From positions 62,001 through 126,000 of the forward strand of contig NZ_JAERQJ010000004.1 of NCBI RefSeq assembly GCF_016735115.1: 64,000 bases of DNA, given 5' to 3'. Positions 16,893 through 26,510 of the stretch are shown one piece after another (within the stretch, counting starts at the first letter, position 1; each line of letters begins with the position of its first letter). This DNA is from Aquimarina mytili. Lineage in GTDB: Bacteria; Bacteroidota; Bacteroidia; Flavobacteriales; Flavobacteriaceae. The notes beneath the pieces are model-generated. The model saw only the letters and a list, made by a program, of their open reading frames with translations, searched no databases and was not told where the DNA came from. Position numbers and translations under genes: made by a program.

Positions 16893-17921
16893 ATGTATAA
16901 ACTTTTAGTTCGTCCCATATTATTTAGGTTTGATCCTGAAAATATTCATCATTTCACATTTAAAACCATTAGATTCTTAGCTAAAATTCCTTTAGTGTCT
17001 CCAATACTAAGAAGTTTATATCAAAAAAATGATCCAAGACTGGAAAGAGAGGTCTTTGGTTTGAAATTTAAAAACCCCGTTGGGTTGGCAGCAGGATTTG
17101 ATAAAGATGCCAAGTTGTTTAATGAATTATCTGATTTTGGTTTCGGATTTATTGAAATAGGTACGTTAACTCCAAAACCCCAGGCTGGAAATCCCAAAAA
17201 ACGATTATTCAGGCTTAAAAAAGATAGTGCTATTATTAATAGAATGGGGTTTAATAATGGAGGGGTAGAAGATGCAGTTAAGCGATTGAAAAAAAATAAA
17301 GGAGTTTTAATAGGAGGAAATATTGGTAAGAATAAAGTTACTCCTAATGAAAATGCTGTAGAGGATTATACGTTGTGTTTTGATGCCTTATTTGATTTTG
17401 TAGATTACTTTGTTGTTAATGTAAGTTCTCCAAACACTCCTAACCTAAGAGCGTTGCAAGATAAAGAGCCACTTACAGCATTATTAAATACATTACAAAA
17501 CAAGAATCAAGAAAGGCCACAGCAAAAACCGATCTTATTAAAAATAGCTCCAGATCTTACAAATGAACAACTTCTGGATATTATTGAGATCGTCAGAGAA
17601 ACGAAGATTGCGGGTGTTATAGCTACAAATACTACAATTTTGAGAGAAGGGTTAAAATCAAGTGCAGTTTTATCGGGTGAGACTGGAGGTTTAAGTGGTA
17701 AGCCGTTAACGAATCGATCAACTGAAGTAATTCGATTTTTATCTGAAAAAAGTAATAAAGCGTTTCCGATTATTGGAGTAGGAGGAATCCATACCGCCAA
17801 AGATGCAATCGAAAAATTAGAAGCCGGAGCTAGTTTAGTGCAATTGTATACAGGTTTTATATACGAGGGGCCTAAATTAATTAAGGATATAAATAAAGCT
17901 ATATTAAGTAAACAATCTTAA
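16893..17921 (+). CDS. pyrD: Quinone-dependent dihydroorotate dehydrogenase (class 2)
   Basis: 342 residues. The enzyme oxidises dihydroorotate to orotate in pyrimidine synthesis, passing electrons to the membrane quinone pool. The N-terminal helices ([20 protein letters not shown]) are the class 2 membrane-binding extension. FMN-site motifs include [31 protein letters not shown] and [12 protein letters not shown] with the class 2 catalytic Ser, and [11 protein letters not shown]. The stop codon overlaps the start of the LysE-type gene (TAATG), so the two are translationally coupled. Confidence 0.96.
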   Translation: MYKLLVRPILFRFDPENIHHFTFKTIRFLAKIPLVSPILRSLYQKNDPRLEREVFGLKFKNPVGLAAGFDKDAKLFNELSDFGFGFIEIGTLTPKPQAGNPKKRLFRLKKDSAIINRMGFNNGGVEDAVKRLKKNKGVLIGGNIGKNKVTPNENAVEDYTLCFDALFDFVDYFVVNVSSPNTPNLRALQDKEPLTALLNTLQNKNQERPQQKPILLKIAPDLTNEQLLDIIEIVRETKIAGVIATNTTILREGLKSSAVLSGETGGLSGKPLTNRSTEVIRFLSEKSNKAFPIIGVGGIHTAKDAIEKLEAGASLVQLYTGFIYEGPKLIKDINKAILSKQS

Positions 17922-18553
17922 TGGATATTAACTACGACATTCTCTATACTTTTATTATAGCTTCATCTGCTTTGGCTATTTCTCCAGGACCCGATAATAT
18001 ATTTGTATTAATGCAAAGCATGGTTAATGGTAAAAAATACGGATTAGCCGTCGTTGGAGGGTTAATGTCTGGGTGTTTTGTGCATACAACACTAGTGGCA
18101 TTTGGAGTGTCTGTTCTAATACAGCAAAGCGATACTCTGTTTTTTATAATTAAGCTTTTTGGGGCCGGATATTTATTTTTTCTGGCTTTTAAGGTGTTTA
18201 AAAGTGATGCTGCGATACAACTTTCTGGAGAAACGGTGGAGAAAAAGAGTTTTGGGCAATTGTATAGGCAAGGTTTTATAATGAATGTTTTAAACCCCAA
18301 AGTTTCTATTTTTTTTCTGGCTTTCTTTCCTGGGTTTTTATTTAGTGAAATGATGAGTAGTATAACTCAATTTTATGTATTAGGAACATTATTTGTAATC
18401 GTAGGGATCATTGTTTTTGGATTAATAGCGATATTAGCGGGAGCGATTTCTGAATATTTGAAAAAGAATGCCAAAATTGGAGTCGTTCTAAAATGGTTGC
18501 AGATAATTGTCTTTATCGGAATTGGATTTTTTATCCTTTTTTCTGAAAAATAA
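17921..18553 (+). CDS. LysE/RhtB family translocator
   Basis: 210 residues with about six hydrophobic segments. The family signature SPGPDNIFVLMQSMVNG at residues 21-37 is followed by GLMSGCFVHTTLVAFGV. A second segment, NVLNPKVSIFFLAFFPGF, is the other conserved LysE/RhtB motif. These inner-membrane exporters remove amino acids such as lysine, threonine or homoserine lactones. The substrate here is unknown. It overlaps the pyrD stop by one base. Confidence 0.9.
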   Translation: MDINYDILYTFIIASSALAISPGPDNIFVLMQSMVNGKKYGLAVVGGLMSGCFVHTTLVAFGVSVLIQQSDTLFFIIKLFGAGYLFFLAFKVFKSDAAIQLSGETVEKKSFGQLYRQGFIMNVLNPKVSIFFLAFFPGFLFSEMMSSITQFYVLGTLFVIVGIIVFGLIAILAGAISEYLKKNAKIGVVLKWLQIIVFIGIGFFILFSEK

Positions 18554-18602
18554 TCATATTTTTATACTCTAAGTTGAACTTCTTTTATTTTGATGCTCTA
18601 AA

Positions 18603-19469
18603 ATGGCCGAAAAAGTAAAAATTATTGAATGCCCAAGAGATGCTATGCAAGGCATTAAAGAATTTATTCCTACCGAGAAAAAAGTTCAATACATACAATC
18701 CTTATTGCGTTGTGGTTTTGATACTATCGATTTTGGAAGTTTTGTTTCTCCTAAAGCGATACCTCAAATGGTAGATACGGCTAAGGTATTATCGCAATTA
18801 GATCTTTCTAATACCGAAAGTAAACTGTTGGCTATCATTGCTAATGTAAGAGGCGCTAATGATGCATCACAACATCCTGAAATAGATTATTTAGGATACC
18901 CATTTTCAATTTCTGAAAATTTTCAGATGCGTAATACGCATAAAACGATTGCCGAATCGGTTGAAACGCTGCAAGAAATATTAAACATTGCAGATCGGGT
19001 AAATAAAAAAGTAGTGGCTTATCTTTCTATGGGGTTTGGTAATCCGTATGGTGACCCATGGGATGTTGATATCGTAGGAGAGTGGACCGAGAAGTTGAGT
19101 GGTATGGGGGTTAAAATTCTTTCATTGTCTGATACGGTAGGTACTTCAACACCCAAAATTATCGATTATTTATTTTCTAATTTGATTCCTAAATATCCAA
19201 AAATAGAATTTGGAGCACATTTGCATACTACACCTACAACGTGGCACGAAAAAGTGGATGCAGCTTATAAGGCTGGATGTAGACGTTTTGATGGGGCAAT
19301 TCAGGGGTTTGGCGGATGCCCCATGGCAAAAGATGAGCTTACTGGTAATATGCCTACAGAGCGTATGATTTCATATTTTACTTCAGTTAAAGCAGAAACT
19401 AATGTAAGGCCTATGAGTTTCGAATCTTCGTATAATGAGGCTTCAAAAATATTTTTAGAATACCATTAA
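18603..19469 (+). CDS. Hydroxymethylglutaryl-CoA lyase-like enzyme
   Basis: 288 residues, HMGL-like TIM barrel. CPRDAMQG near the N-terminus carries the conserved catalytic Arg and metal Asp, FGSFVSPKAIPQM follows, HLHTTPTTW holds the metal histidines (H-x-H), and GFGGCPMAKDELTGNMPTE is the HMG-CoA lyase signature with the catalytic Cys in GGCP. The reaction would be cleavage of HMG-CoA to acetyl-CoA and acetoacetate, the last step of leucine breakdown. It is separated by 49 bp from the LysE gene and 13 bp from the haem-binding gene. Confidence 0.9.
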   Translation: MAEKVKIIECPRDAMQGIKEFIPTEKKVQYIQSLLRCGFDTIDFGSFVSPKAIPQMVDTAKVLSQLDLSNTESKLLAIIANVRGANDASQHPEIDYLGYPFSISENFQMRNTHKTIAESVETLQEILNIADRVNKKVVAYLSMGFGNPYGDPWDVDIVGEWTEKLSGMGVKILSLSDTVGTSTPKIIDYLFSNLIPKYPKIEFGAHLHTTPTTWHEKVDAAYKAGCRRFDGAIQGFGGCPMAKDELTGNMPTERMISYFTSVKAETNVRPMSFESSYNEASKIFLEYH

Positions 19470-19482
19470 TAATTATTAAAGA

Positions 19483-19941
19483 ATGAAAAAAAACATCAAG
19501 ATTGTAAGTTTAGTATTGCTAGTTGTACTTGTTATTATGCAATTTATCAGACCAGATAAAAATGAATCGGGGTATGCGTCTGTTTCTTATTTTGAAAATG
19601 AAACTAAACCTACAGATCAACTTAAAACAATACTTAAGAATAATTGTTACGATTGCCATAGTAATCAAACCATATATCCATGGTATGCAGAGATTGCTCC
19701 TGTTTCTTATTGGCTAGGACATCATGTTGATGAAGGAAAAGAGCATTTTAATGTATCAGATTGGGAGCAATATACAGATGAAAAAAGAGATCATAAGCTG
19801 GAAGAACTTATTGAAGAAGTAGAAGAAGGTGAAATGCCACTTTCTTCATATACCTGGATTCATGGAAACCTATCAGAGGACGAAAAAGAGATATTAATCG
19901 ACTGGGTAAAGGCCTTGAGAGTACAATATCGTACCAATTAA
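19483..19941 (+). CDS. Haem-binding-domain protein with CxxCH motif
   Basis: 152 residues. An N-terminal hydrophobic anchor (IVSLVLLVVLVIMQFIRP) is followed by a periplasmic domain with CYDCHSNQTIYPWY, a c-type haem attachment motif, and a Met ligand candidate near MPLSSYTWIHG. It matches the haem_bd family common in Bacteroidota, annotated as haem-binding domain-containing. It probably acts as a membrane-anchored electron carrier or sensor. It is on the same strand 13 bp after the lyase gene. Confidence 0.88.
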   Translation: MKKNIKIVSLVLLVVLVIMQFIRPDKNESGYASVSYFENETKPTDQLKTILKNNCYDCHSNQTIYPWYAEIAPVSYWLGHHVDEGKEHFNVSDWEQYTDEKRDHKLEELIEEVEEGEMPLSSYTWIHGNLSEDEKEILIDWVKALRVQYRTN

Positions 19942-20034
19942 CAATCTTATTTGGTTTGTTGTTTGATATTCAGTAAGTTAGTTTTTATTCCGTTTCAAGC
20001 TATTTAATTTTATTTAGATTTATTACAAATAAAG

Positions 20035-20065
20035 TTTGTCAAATGCTTTTTGATAGATATATTTG
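20035..20065 (+). promoter_or_regulatory. Complete Bacteroidota promoter for the DUF4856 gene
   Basis: TTTG (20035-20038), a 19-base spacer and TATATTTG (20058-20065) form a textbook -33/-7 pair of the phylum's primary sigma factor. It lies 45 bp before the start of the DUF4856 gene and is the best-matched promoter in the window. Confidence 0.75.
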
Positions 20066-20109
20066 CACAGGAAAAATCAATTATTTGAATTAAGTCTAAA
20101 TAAAAAGTA

Positions 20110-21351
20110 ATGAAAATCAACAAATTAATAAATCTTGCATGTTTATCTGGAGCACTTATCCTGGGATCATGTTCTGATGATGATGATACTATTTTTCTTC
20201 CAGAAACGCAGTTTGAAGTTCCTGCAACCTATGTTTTTGAACGTAATGGTGAGAGTACTGTTAGTTTTGGAGGACAAACTACCCGAATAGCCATGTCTGA
20301 AGAAATAGTTAGCGCGTTAAAAAACGAGACATTAGATGAAGCAACTTTAGCAAATATGTTTGCTCATGTAGAGGGAGCAAACGATTTTTCTACTGAAGCA
20401 CTTAATGATTCTGATAAAAGTGTACGTAGCAAAACTGCTGCATCTCGAGATTATTTCTTTGATAATGTTACTGTAACTAACGAAATCAAAGAAGAGTTTG
20501 ATGGTTGGATCAAAAGCCAGGTAGACGACGTATTTACAAGTTGGACCACTCCTGCAGTAGAAGGTACAGCTGGTTTTATCGAAGAAGGTGGAGCAGACCC
20601 TGCTACCAGATACGTAAATGCAAATGGATTAGAATTAAATCAGGCATTCGGAAAAGGTTTGATTGGTGCTTTAATGGTAGATCAGGCATTAAATAATTAT
20701 CTCGGGACATTAATACTAGATGAAGCTGATAATAGAACTAATAATGATAATGGTGTTGTAGCTGAGGGTAAAAATTATACAACAATGGAGCATAAATGGG
20801 ATGAAGCTTATGGATATCTTTATGGTGCTTCTGTAGATGCTGCTAATCCAAATGCAACTATTGGTGATGATGACAGTTTCTTGAATAAATATATTGGTAG
20901 AGTTGAAAATGATAAAGATGGTGATTTTACTGGAATCGCAGCTGATATATATACTGCTTTCAAATTAGGAAGAGCTGCTATCGTGGCAAAACGATACGAT
21001 ATTCGTGATGCACAAGCTGCCATTATTAGAGAAAAAATATCACAAGTTATAGGAGTAAGGGCTGTTTATTACTTGCAACAAGGTAAAAGTACTTTAGAAG
21101 AATCAACTGTTGATTATGCTAGTGCCTTTCATGACTTATCAGAAGGGTATGGGTTCATATATAGTCTACAGTTTACTAGAAACCCTATTACAAATGCACC
21201 ATATTTTAGCCGTACAGAGGTTGAAGGGCTTCTTAACCAGTTGATGGGAGCTACAAATGGATTATGGAATGTAACTCCAGAAACATTGCAAACTATCTCT
21301 GAAACTATTGCTGCTGAATTCAGTTTTACGGTAGAGCAAGCAGGAAGCTAA
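20110..21351 (+). CDS. DUF4856 domain lipoprotein
   Basis: 413 residues. The signal peptide ends in the lipobox ILGSC followed by SDDDDT, the acidic +2 context typical of surface-exposed Bacteroidota lipoproteins. The remainder matches the DUF4856 family, a helical domain of unknown function: VPATYVFERNGESTVSFGGQ at the start, then RTKTAASRDYFF-like and HKWDEAYGYLYG segments. It lies directly upstream of the imelysin-HTTM-TonB receptor genes, so a role in iron or metal acquisition at the cell surface is likely by context. It has its own promoter and terminator. Confidence 0.9.
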   Translation: MKINKLINLACLSGALILGSCSDDDDTIFLPETQFEVPATYVFERNGESTVSFGGQTTRIAMSEEIVSALKNETLDEATLANMFAHVEGANDFSTEALNDSDKSVRSKTAASRDYFFDNVTVTNEIKEEFDGWIKSQVDDVFTSWTTPAVEGTAGFIEEGGADPATRYVNANGLELNQAFGKGLIGALMVDQALNNYLGTLILDEADNRTNNDNGVVAEGKNYTTMEHKWDEAYGYLYGASVDAANPNATIGDDDSFLNKYIGRVENDKDGDFTGIAADIYTAFKLGRAAIVAKRYDIRDAQAAIIREKISQVIGVRAVYYLQQGKSTLEESTVDYASAFHDLSEGYGFIYSLQFTRNPITNAPYFSRTEVEGLLNQLMGATNGLWNVTPETLQTISETIAAEFSFTVEQAGS

Positions 21352-21377
21352 AAAAATTAAACAAAATATCAAATGAT

Positions 21378-21420
21378 AAAAAAAGAGGTAGAAAGTTGAT
21401 TGATTTTCAGCCTCTTTTTT
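21378..21420 (+). terminator. Terminator between the DUF4856 and imelysin genes
   Basis: AAAAAGAGG and CCTCTTTTT pair as the outer 9-bp stem, with further pairing GAAAG / TTTTC inside, and a T tract at the right foot. The right half overlaps the -33 region of the next promoter. Confidence 0.8.
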
Positions 21421-21428
21421 TACATTTG
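21400..21428 (+). promoter_or_regulatory. Promoter of the imelysin-HTTM-TonB receptor operon
   Basis: TTG (21400-21402), 18 bases, then TACATTTG (21421-21428) match the -33/-7 consensus. Transcription would start near 21434, ahead of the chosen start at 21460. This argues against longer in-frame starts from 21400. Confidence 0.6.
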
Positions 21429-21459
21429 CACAGCTTTATTAAGAATAAATAAAAATAAC

Positions 21460-22581
21460 ATGAAGAAGTTTTTGCTTTCATTTTCTGTTTTAACAATTTT
21501 TTTAGCTTCCTGTTCGTCTAGCGATGATGCTGAAAGTACAGGACCAGGAGATAGTTTTGATAGAAAAGCCATGCTTGAGAATATGGCGGATAATATTATC
21601 ATCCCTGCATACCAAAGTTTTTCTACAGAGATGACCGCTTTAAAAAACGCAGCTTCAGAATTTACAACTACTACTAATGAAGAGAACTTAACAAAGTTAA
21701 GATCTGCATGGTCTACGGCCTATGTTTCTTGGCAGTCTGTAGGAATGTACGAAATAGGAAAAGCCGAAGAGCTTTCCTATAGAAACTTCATGAATGTATA
21801 TCCAGTAAATACAACAAACATAGAGAGTAATATTAGCTCAGAATCTTATGATCTTACAGCTGTTTCTCAACAAGATGAGCAAGGTTTTGCAGCTTTGGAT
21901 TATCTGATTAACGGATTATCTGATACCGATTTAGAAACGGTTGCCTTTTATACCGATGTAACTGATGGCGACAAATATCAAAATTATCTTATCGATGTTG
22001 TTAATCGCATGGATATGCTTACTACTACTGTAGTTACAGATTGGACCGGTGGGTATAGAAACACATTTGTTAATAATAGCGGATCTTCGGCTACAAGTTC
22101 TGTAGATAAAATCGCAAATGATTTTTTGTTTCATTATGAAAAACATTTACGAGCTGGAAAAATAGGAATTCCTGCTGGTGTTTTTGCAGAACGAGAAACT
22201 TTTCCCGATAAAGTAGAAGCTTTCTATAAAGGAGATTTTTCTAAAGACCTTTTTATAGCTAATCTTGATGCTATGCAAGATTTTTTTAACGGAAAACATT
22301 TCGGAAGTACGGTAACTGGACAAAGTTTTAAAACCTATTTAGACTTTTTGATGACAATCACCAATGGTGAAGATCTAGGCAAAATTATTAATGATCAATT
22401 TGATGTTTCAAGAACAGAAGCTTCGAGTTTGAATGATGATTTTTCGGTTCAGGTGAAGACGAATAATACCTCTATGCTTGAGGTGTATGATGAGTTACAG
22501 AAAAATGTTGTCTTCTTAAAGGTCGATATGCTTCAAAAGCTATCGATTAGTATTGATTTTGTCGATGCTGATGGAGATTAG
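21460..22581 (+). CDS. Imelysin family lipoprotein
   Basis: 373 residues. The signal peptide MKKFLLSFSVLTIFLASC ends in a lipobox Cys followed by SSSDDAES. The body matches imelysin/IrpA-type iron-regulated proteins: IIPAYQSFSTEMTALKNAA, then RSAWSTAYVSWQSVGMYEIG and the family's GFAALDYLINGL segment, the counterpart of the GxHxIE site of the classical family. It is thought to bind or handle iron at the outer membrane. I took the ATG at 21460, downstream of the promoter. It is followed after 18 bp by the HTTM gene. Confidence 0.9.
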   Translation: MKKFLLSFSVLTIFLASCSSSDDAESTGPGDSFDRKAMLENMADNIIIPAYQSFSTEMTALKNAASEFTTTTNEENLTKLRSAWSTAYVSWQSVGMYEIGKAEELSYRNFMNVYPVNTTNIESNISSESYDLTAVSQQDEQGFAALDYLINGLSDTDLETVAFYTDVTDGDKYQNYLIDVVNRMDMLTTTVVTDWTGGYRNTFVNNSGSSATSSVDKIANDFLFHYEKHLRAGKIGIPAGVFAERETFPDKVEAFYKGDFSKDLFIANLDAMQDFFNGKHFGSTVTGQSFKTYLDFLMTITNGEDLGKIINDQFDVSRTEASSLNDDFSVQVKTNNTSMLEVYDELQKNVVFLKVDMLQKLSISIDFVDADGD

Positions 22582-22599
22582 ATAGTTTCAACGCAGTGT

Positions 22600-23961
22600 A
22601 TGAATTTTACTCTAAAAGAATATTTAAAAAAAAGTACGGAGGCTGCACCACTTGCAGTCTTTCGTATTTTTTTTGGTGTAATGATGGTGATCAGCATTAT
22701 TCGTTTCTATAGTTACGGATGGATAGAGAAGCTGTATATACAACCTAAATTTTTCTTTTCATATTATGGATTCGAATATATTAAACCGATAGGAGAGTAC
22801 ACTTATTTGATTTTTTTGATCTGCGGCCTTTCAGCAATCTTCGTGGCATTAGGGTATAAATACAAAATAGCAATCATAACTTTCTTTTTGAGCTTCACGT
22901 ATATTGAATTAATGGATAAGACTACCTATCTTAATCATTACTATTTTATAAGCCTGTTAAGTTTTTTAATGATTTTTTTACCAGCAAATGCGTATTATTC
23001 ATTAGATGCAAAACAAAAAGAAACTTCATTTCAGAACATTCCCAAATGGACCATTGATGCAATCAAAGTGCTGTTAGGAATTGTATATTTTTATGCCGGA
23101 TTAGCAAAACTAAATTCTGATTGGATTGTTAAGGCAATGCCTCTTAGGATTTGGTTGCCTTCTAAATATGATATTCCGTTGTTAGGAGAATTAATGCATC
23201 AGGAATGGGTTCACTATGTATTTAGTTATACGGGAGCAATTTATGACCTTACTATTCCTTTTTTGTTATTGTATAAAAGAACCCGAATTTTTGCATTTGT
23301 CTTAGTTATAATATTTCATGTGCTAACACGGGTACTTTTTCCAATAGGGATGTTTCCATACATTATGATCGTTAGTACCTTGATATTTTTTGACTCCAGA
23401 CTTCATCATAAAATATTAGAATTAATAAGTAAAGTTTTTAAAATCAATAAAGAATTTTTTGATACTAAAAGACTTTTATCATTTTCATCAAAACATGAAA
23501 AAATAGTGATATCAATGTTGTCATTGTTTTTGGTAATTCAGTTACTTTTGCCGTTTCGTTATTTGCTATATCCGGGAGAATTGTTTTGGACAGAAGAAGG
23601 GTATCGTTTTTCATGGAGAGTAATGTTAATGGAAAAAGCGGGGTATGCTAATTTTAAGATTGTGGATGGCAAGACGGGTAAGAGGTTTTATGTGGATAAT
23701 GATGATTTTCTTACCTCATTTCAGCAAAAACAAATGGCAACACAGCCTGATTTTATTTTAGAATATGCGCATTATTTAAAAAAACATTTTGAAAGTGAAG
23801 GGCATCAAAATGTGCAGGTATTTGTAGAAAGTTACGTAGCGCTTAATGGTAGATTAAGCAGTCAATATATTGATCCAGAAGTGGATTTGGGGAAACAAAA
23901 AGAATCATTTAAACATAAAACTTGGATTATTCCATTAAAAGATGAAATTAAGGGATTGTAG
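22600..23961 (+). CDS. HTTM/VKG-carboxylase-like membrane protein
   Basis: 453 residues with about six to seven membrane helices in the first 310 (LAVFRIFFGVMMVISIIRF, TYLIFLICGLSAIFVALGY, ILGIVYFYAGLAKL-like and others), then a soluble C-terminal part. The motif YFYAGLAKLNSDWI and the preceding LNHYYF region are typical of the HTTM domain related to vitamin-K-dependent gamma-carboxylase. The function in Bacteroidota is unknown. Genes of this type recur beside imelysin and TonB-dependent receptors, so a role in iron or haem uptake is inferred. Its 3' end overlaps the receptor gene by 20 bp, which points to translational coupling. Confidence 0.87.
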   Translation: MNFTLKEYLKKSTEAAPLAVFRIFFGVMMVISIIRFYSYGWIEKLYIQPKFFFSYYGFEYIKPIGEYTYLIFLICGLSAIFVALGYKYKIAIITFFLSFTYIELMDKTTYLNHYYFISLLSFLMIFLPANAYYSLDAKQKETSFQNIPKWTIDAIKVLLGIVYFYAGLAKLNSDWIVKAMPLRIWLPSKYDIPLLGELMHQEWVHYVFSYTGAIYDLTIPFLLLYKRTRIFAFVLVIIFHVLTRVLFPIGMFPYIMIVSTLIFFDSRLHHKILELISKVFKINKEFFDTKRLLSFSSKHEKIVISMLSLFLVIQLLLPFRYLLYPGELFWTEEGYRFSWRVMLMEKAGYANFKIVDGKTGKRFYVDNDDFLTSFQQKQMATQPDFILEYAHYLKKHFESEGHQNVQVFVESYVALNGRLSSQYIDPEVDLGKQKESFKHKTWIIPLKDEIKGL

Positions 23962-26413
23962 TGTATTAGTAATTACTTTTTTTATAGTAAGCTCTATTTT
24001 TAGTCAACACAAAATAACAGGAACAGTACTAGATCAAAATAACCAACCAATAAAAAATGCAGAGGTATATAACCAAAATACTGGAGAACAAACGGTAACA
24101 GATACCAATGGTAAATTTGAACTTACGAATATTGGTGATGGGGAGTACATGATTACTGTTTTTAATTATAACTATGATATACTTGAAAAACAAGCTAAAG
24201 TTGAAGGTGATGATGCAGTTATTGATTTTGAACTAAAACCCATAGGAGAAGAACTTTCTGAAGTGTTAATTACACAGCGAAGAGAAAGAATATTTGGATT
24301 GAAACAATTAAAACCCGTTGAAGGAACTGCAATATATGCAGGTAAAAAAAGCGAAGTAGTTTTATTAGAAAACGCTCTGGGCAATTTGGCATCCAATAAT
24401 GCTCGACAAATATACGCACAGGTTGCCGGATTAAATATTTATGAAAATAGTGTAGGTGGATTGCAGCTTAATATTGGTGGTAGAGGACTTGATCCTAATA
24501 GAACAGCTAATTTTAATACCAGACAAAATGGTTATGATATAAGTGCAGATGTGCTAGGATACCCAGAGAGCTACTATACACCACCTGCAGAAGCTTTAAG
24601 TGAGATACAAGTAGTGCGCGGTGCAGCATCTTTACAATATGGTACCCAGTTTGGAGGGTTGATTAATTTTAAAATGAAACAACCCAATCCAAATAAAAAA
24701 ATAGAGTGGGTAACCCGACAATCATTAGGTGCTTTCAACTTATTTACTAGTTTTAATAGTTTGAGCGGTACCTTAGGGAAGTTTAGCTACTATACTTATT
24801 TTAATTATAAAGAAGGAGATGGTTTTAGACCAAACTCTGAGTTTGACTCTAAAAATGCATATGCCCATTTAGGATACAAATTCTCTGAAAAAACAAAGCT
24901 TACAGGGGAGTTTACATATCTTAAGTATTTAGCAAAACAACCTGGAGGGTTAACAGATACGCAATTTGAACTAGATTCTGATTTTAGTAATAGAACAAGA
25001 AACTGGTTTGAGGTAGATTGGAAATTATTTTCTTTAAAATTAGAACATGAGTTTTCTAAGAAAACTGATTTTAGCCTAAATCTTTTTGGGCTCGACGCTT
25101 CTAGAAAAGCATTAGGATTTAGAGGTGTGCCTACAGATTTAAATTCTAATCCTATAACTGCAGTAGATGAAATAGATGCCGAAGGAAACTTTGTTACACC
25201 AAGAGATTTGATAGTAGGAAATTTTCAGAATTGGGGAGCAGAAGCTCGTTTACTTAGCCGTTATAATTTACTAGGGAAAGAATCGGTATTTCTAATAGGG
25301 TCTAAGTATTATCAAGCTAATAATGATGCAAGACAAGGACCAGGAAGTCTTGGAACTGATGCCAACTTTACTTTCCAAAATAACACGTTCCCAGATTATG
25401 CTAATCAATCTACTTTTGATTTTCCTAATCTAAATGTAGCGGTATTTGGAGAGAATATTTTTAATATAACTGATAAATTTTCGGTAACTCCAGGAATACG
25501 ATTCGAGTACATTAAAACAGAATCTGATGGAATATACAACGATGTTGTTTTTGATAACGCAGGCAACCCGATAAGCAATATTACTAGAACCGATGATCAA
25601 ACTCTGGAACGATCTTTTGTTCTTCTTGGGTTAGGCTCTAGTTATAAAATCAAACCAGGGCTTGAAGTGTATGCCAATATTTCTCAAAATTATAGATCAG
25701 TAACGTTTAGCGATATTCGTATCGTTAATCCAACCTTTGTTATTAGCCCCAATATAGGAGATGAAGAAGGGTATACAGCAGATGTTGGTTTTAGAGGAAA
25801 GATAAACAAAAGTCTTACGTATGATGCTAGTGTATTTGGATTGTTATATGACGATAGAATAGGTGAAGTATTTGATGATAGAGCAAGAAGAACTCGTGGA
25901 AACATAGGAGATGCTATAATTTATGGGTTGGAAAGTTATACAAACTGGAATATTGCAAATACATTCTTTGAAAACAATACGAATTATGTATTGAATACTT
26001 TTGTAAATTTAGCCATTACAGATTCAGAATATACGCAATCAGATAGACCTATTGAAGGTAGAAAAGTTGAATTCATTCCTTTAATTAACCTGAAAACCGG
26101 AATTGGTTTTGGATATAAAAACTTTTTAGGAAACATTCAATTTACACACCTATCAGAGCAATATACAGAAGCAACTAATGCCGATAGAGCACCACAAGGA
26201 AGCAAGGAAGAAGGAACTTTGGGTAAAATCCCTTCGTACTCTATATTAGACCTTTCATTTTCGTATACATACAAGAAATTTAAATTAGAAACCGGGATTA
26301 ATAATGTCTTAGACGAAAATTATTTTACGCAAAGGGCAACTGGGTATCCGGGACCAGGGATTATTCCATCAGAGCCATTTTCTTGGTATGCTACACTGCA
26401 ATTCAAGTTGTAA
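23942..26413 (+). CDS. TonB-dependent receptor (FecA-like) with carboxypeptidase-regulatory-like domain
   Basis: 823 residues, outer-membrane importer. A signal peptide (to about residue 21, ending IFSQ) is followed by a CarboxypepD_reg-like beta sandwich (HKITGTVLDQNNQPIKNAEV), a plug domain at about 130-240 (NARQIYAQVAGLNIYE, GGRGLDPNRTANF, LSEIQVVRGAASLQYGTQFG) and a 22-strand barrel that ends in an aromatic-rich strand (PFSWYATLQFKL). The plug resembles ferric-citrate/siderophore receptors. It would bring an iron chelate across the outer membrane using TonB energy. The imelysin and HTTM genes upstream form an operon with it. Confidence 0.94.
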   Translation: MKLRDCSVLVITFFIVSSIFSQHKITGTVLDQNNQPIKNAEVYNQNTGEQTVTDTNGKFELTNIGDGEYMITVFNYNYDILEKQAKVEGDDAVIDFELKPIGEELSEVLITQRRERIFGLKQLKPVEGTAIYAGKKSEVVLLENALGNLASNNARQIYAQVAGLNIYENSVGGLQLNIGGRGLDPNRTANFNTRQNGYDISADVLGYPESYYTPPAEALSEIQVVRGAASLQYGTQFGGLINFKMKQPNPNKKIEWVTRQSLGAFNLFTSFNSLSGTLGKFSYYTYFNYKEGDGFRPNSEFDSKNAYAHLGYKFSEKTKLTGEFTYLKYLAKQPGGLTDTQFELDSDFSNRTRNWFEVDWKLFSLKLEHEFSKKTDFSLNLFGLDASRKALGFRGVPTDLNSNPITAVDEIDAEGNFVTPRDLIVGNFQNWGAEARLLSRYNLLGKESVFLIGSKYYQANNDARQGPGSLGTDANFTFQNNTFPDYANQSTFDFPNLNVAVFGENIFNITDKFSVTPGIRFEYIKTESDGIYNDVVFDNAGNPISNITRTDDQTLERSFVLLGLGSSYKIKPGLEVYANISQNYRSVTFSDIRIVNPTFVISPNIGDEEGYTADVGFRGKINKSLTYDASVFGLLYDDRIGEVFDDRARRTRGNIGDAIIYGLESYTNWNIANTFFENNTNYVLNTFVNLAITDSEYTQSDRPIEGRKVEFIPLINLKTGIGFGYKNFLGNIQFTHLSEQYTEATNADRAPQGSKEEGTLGKIPSYSILDLSFSYTYKKFKLETGINNVLDENYFTQRATGYPGPGIIPSEPFSWYATLQFKL

Positions 26414-26510
26414 TCAGAAGAAAGTTTAACCTTTGTTTAATCTAAGAATTAACTTTTGTTCAATCATACAAGTACTTATAATTGTATATTTTTGATCAAA
26501 ATGATTTTTT

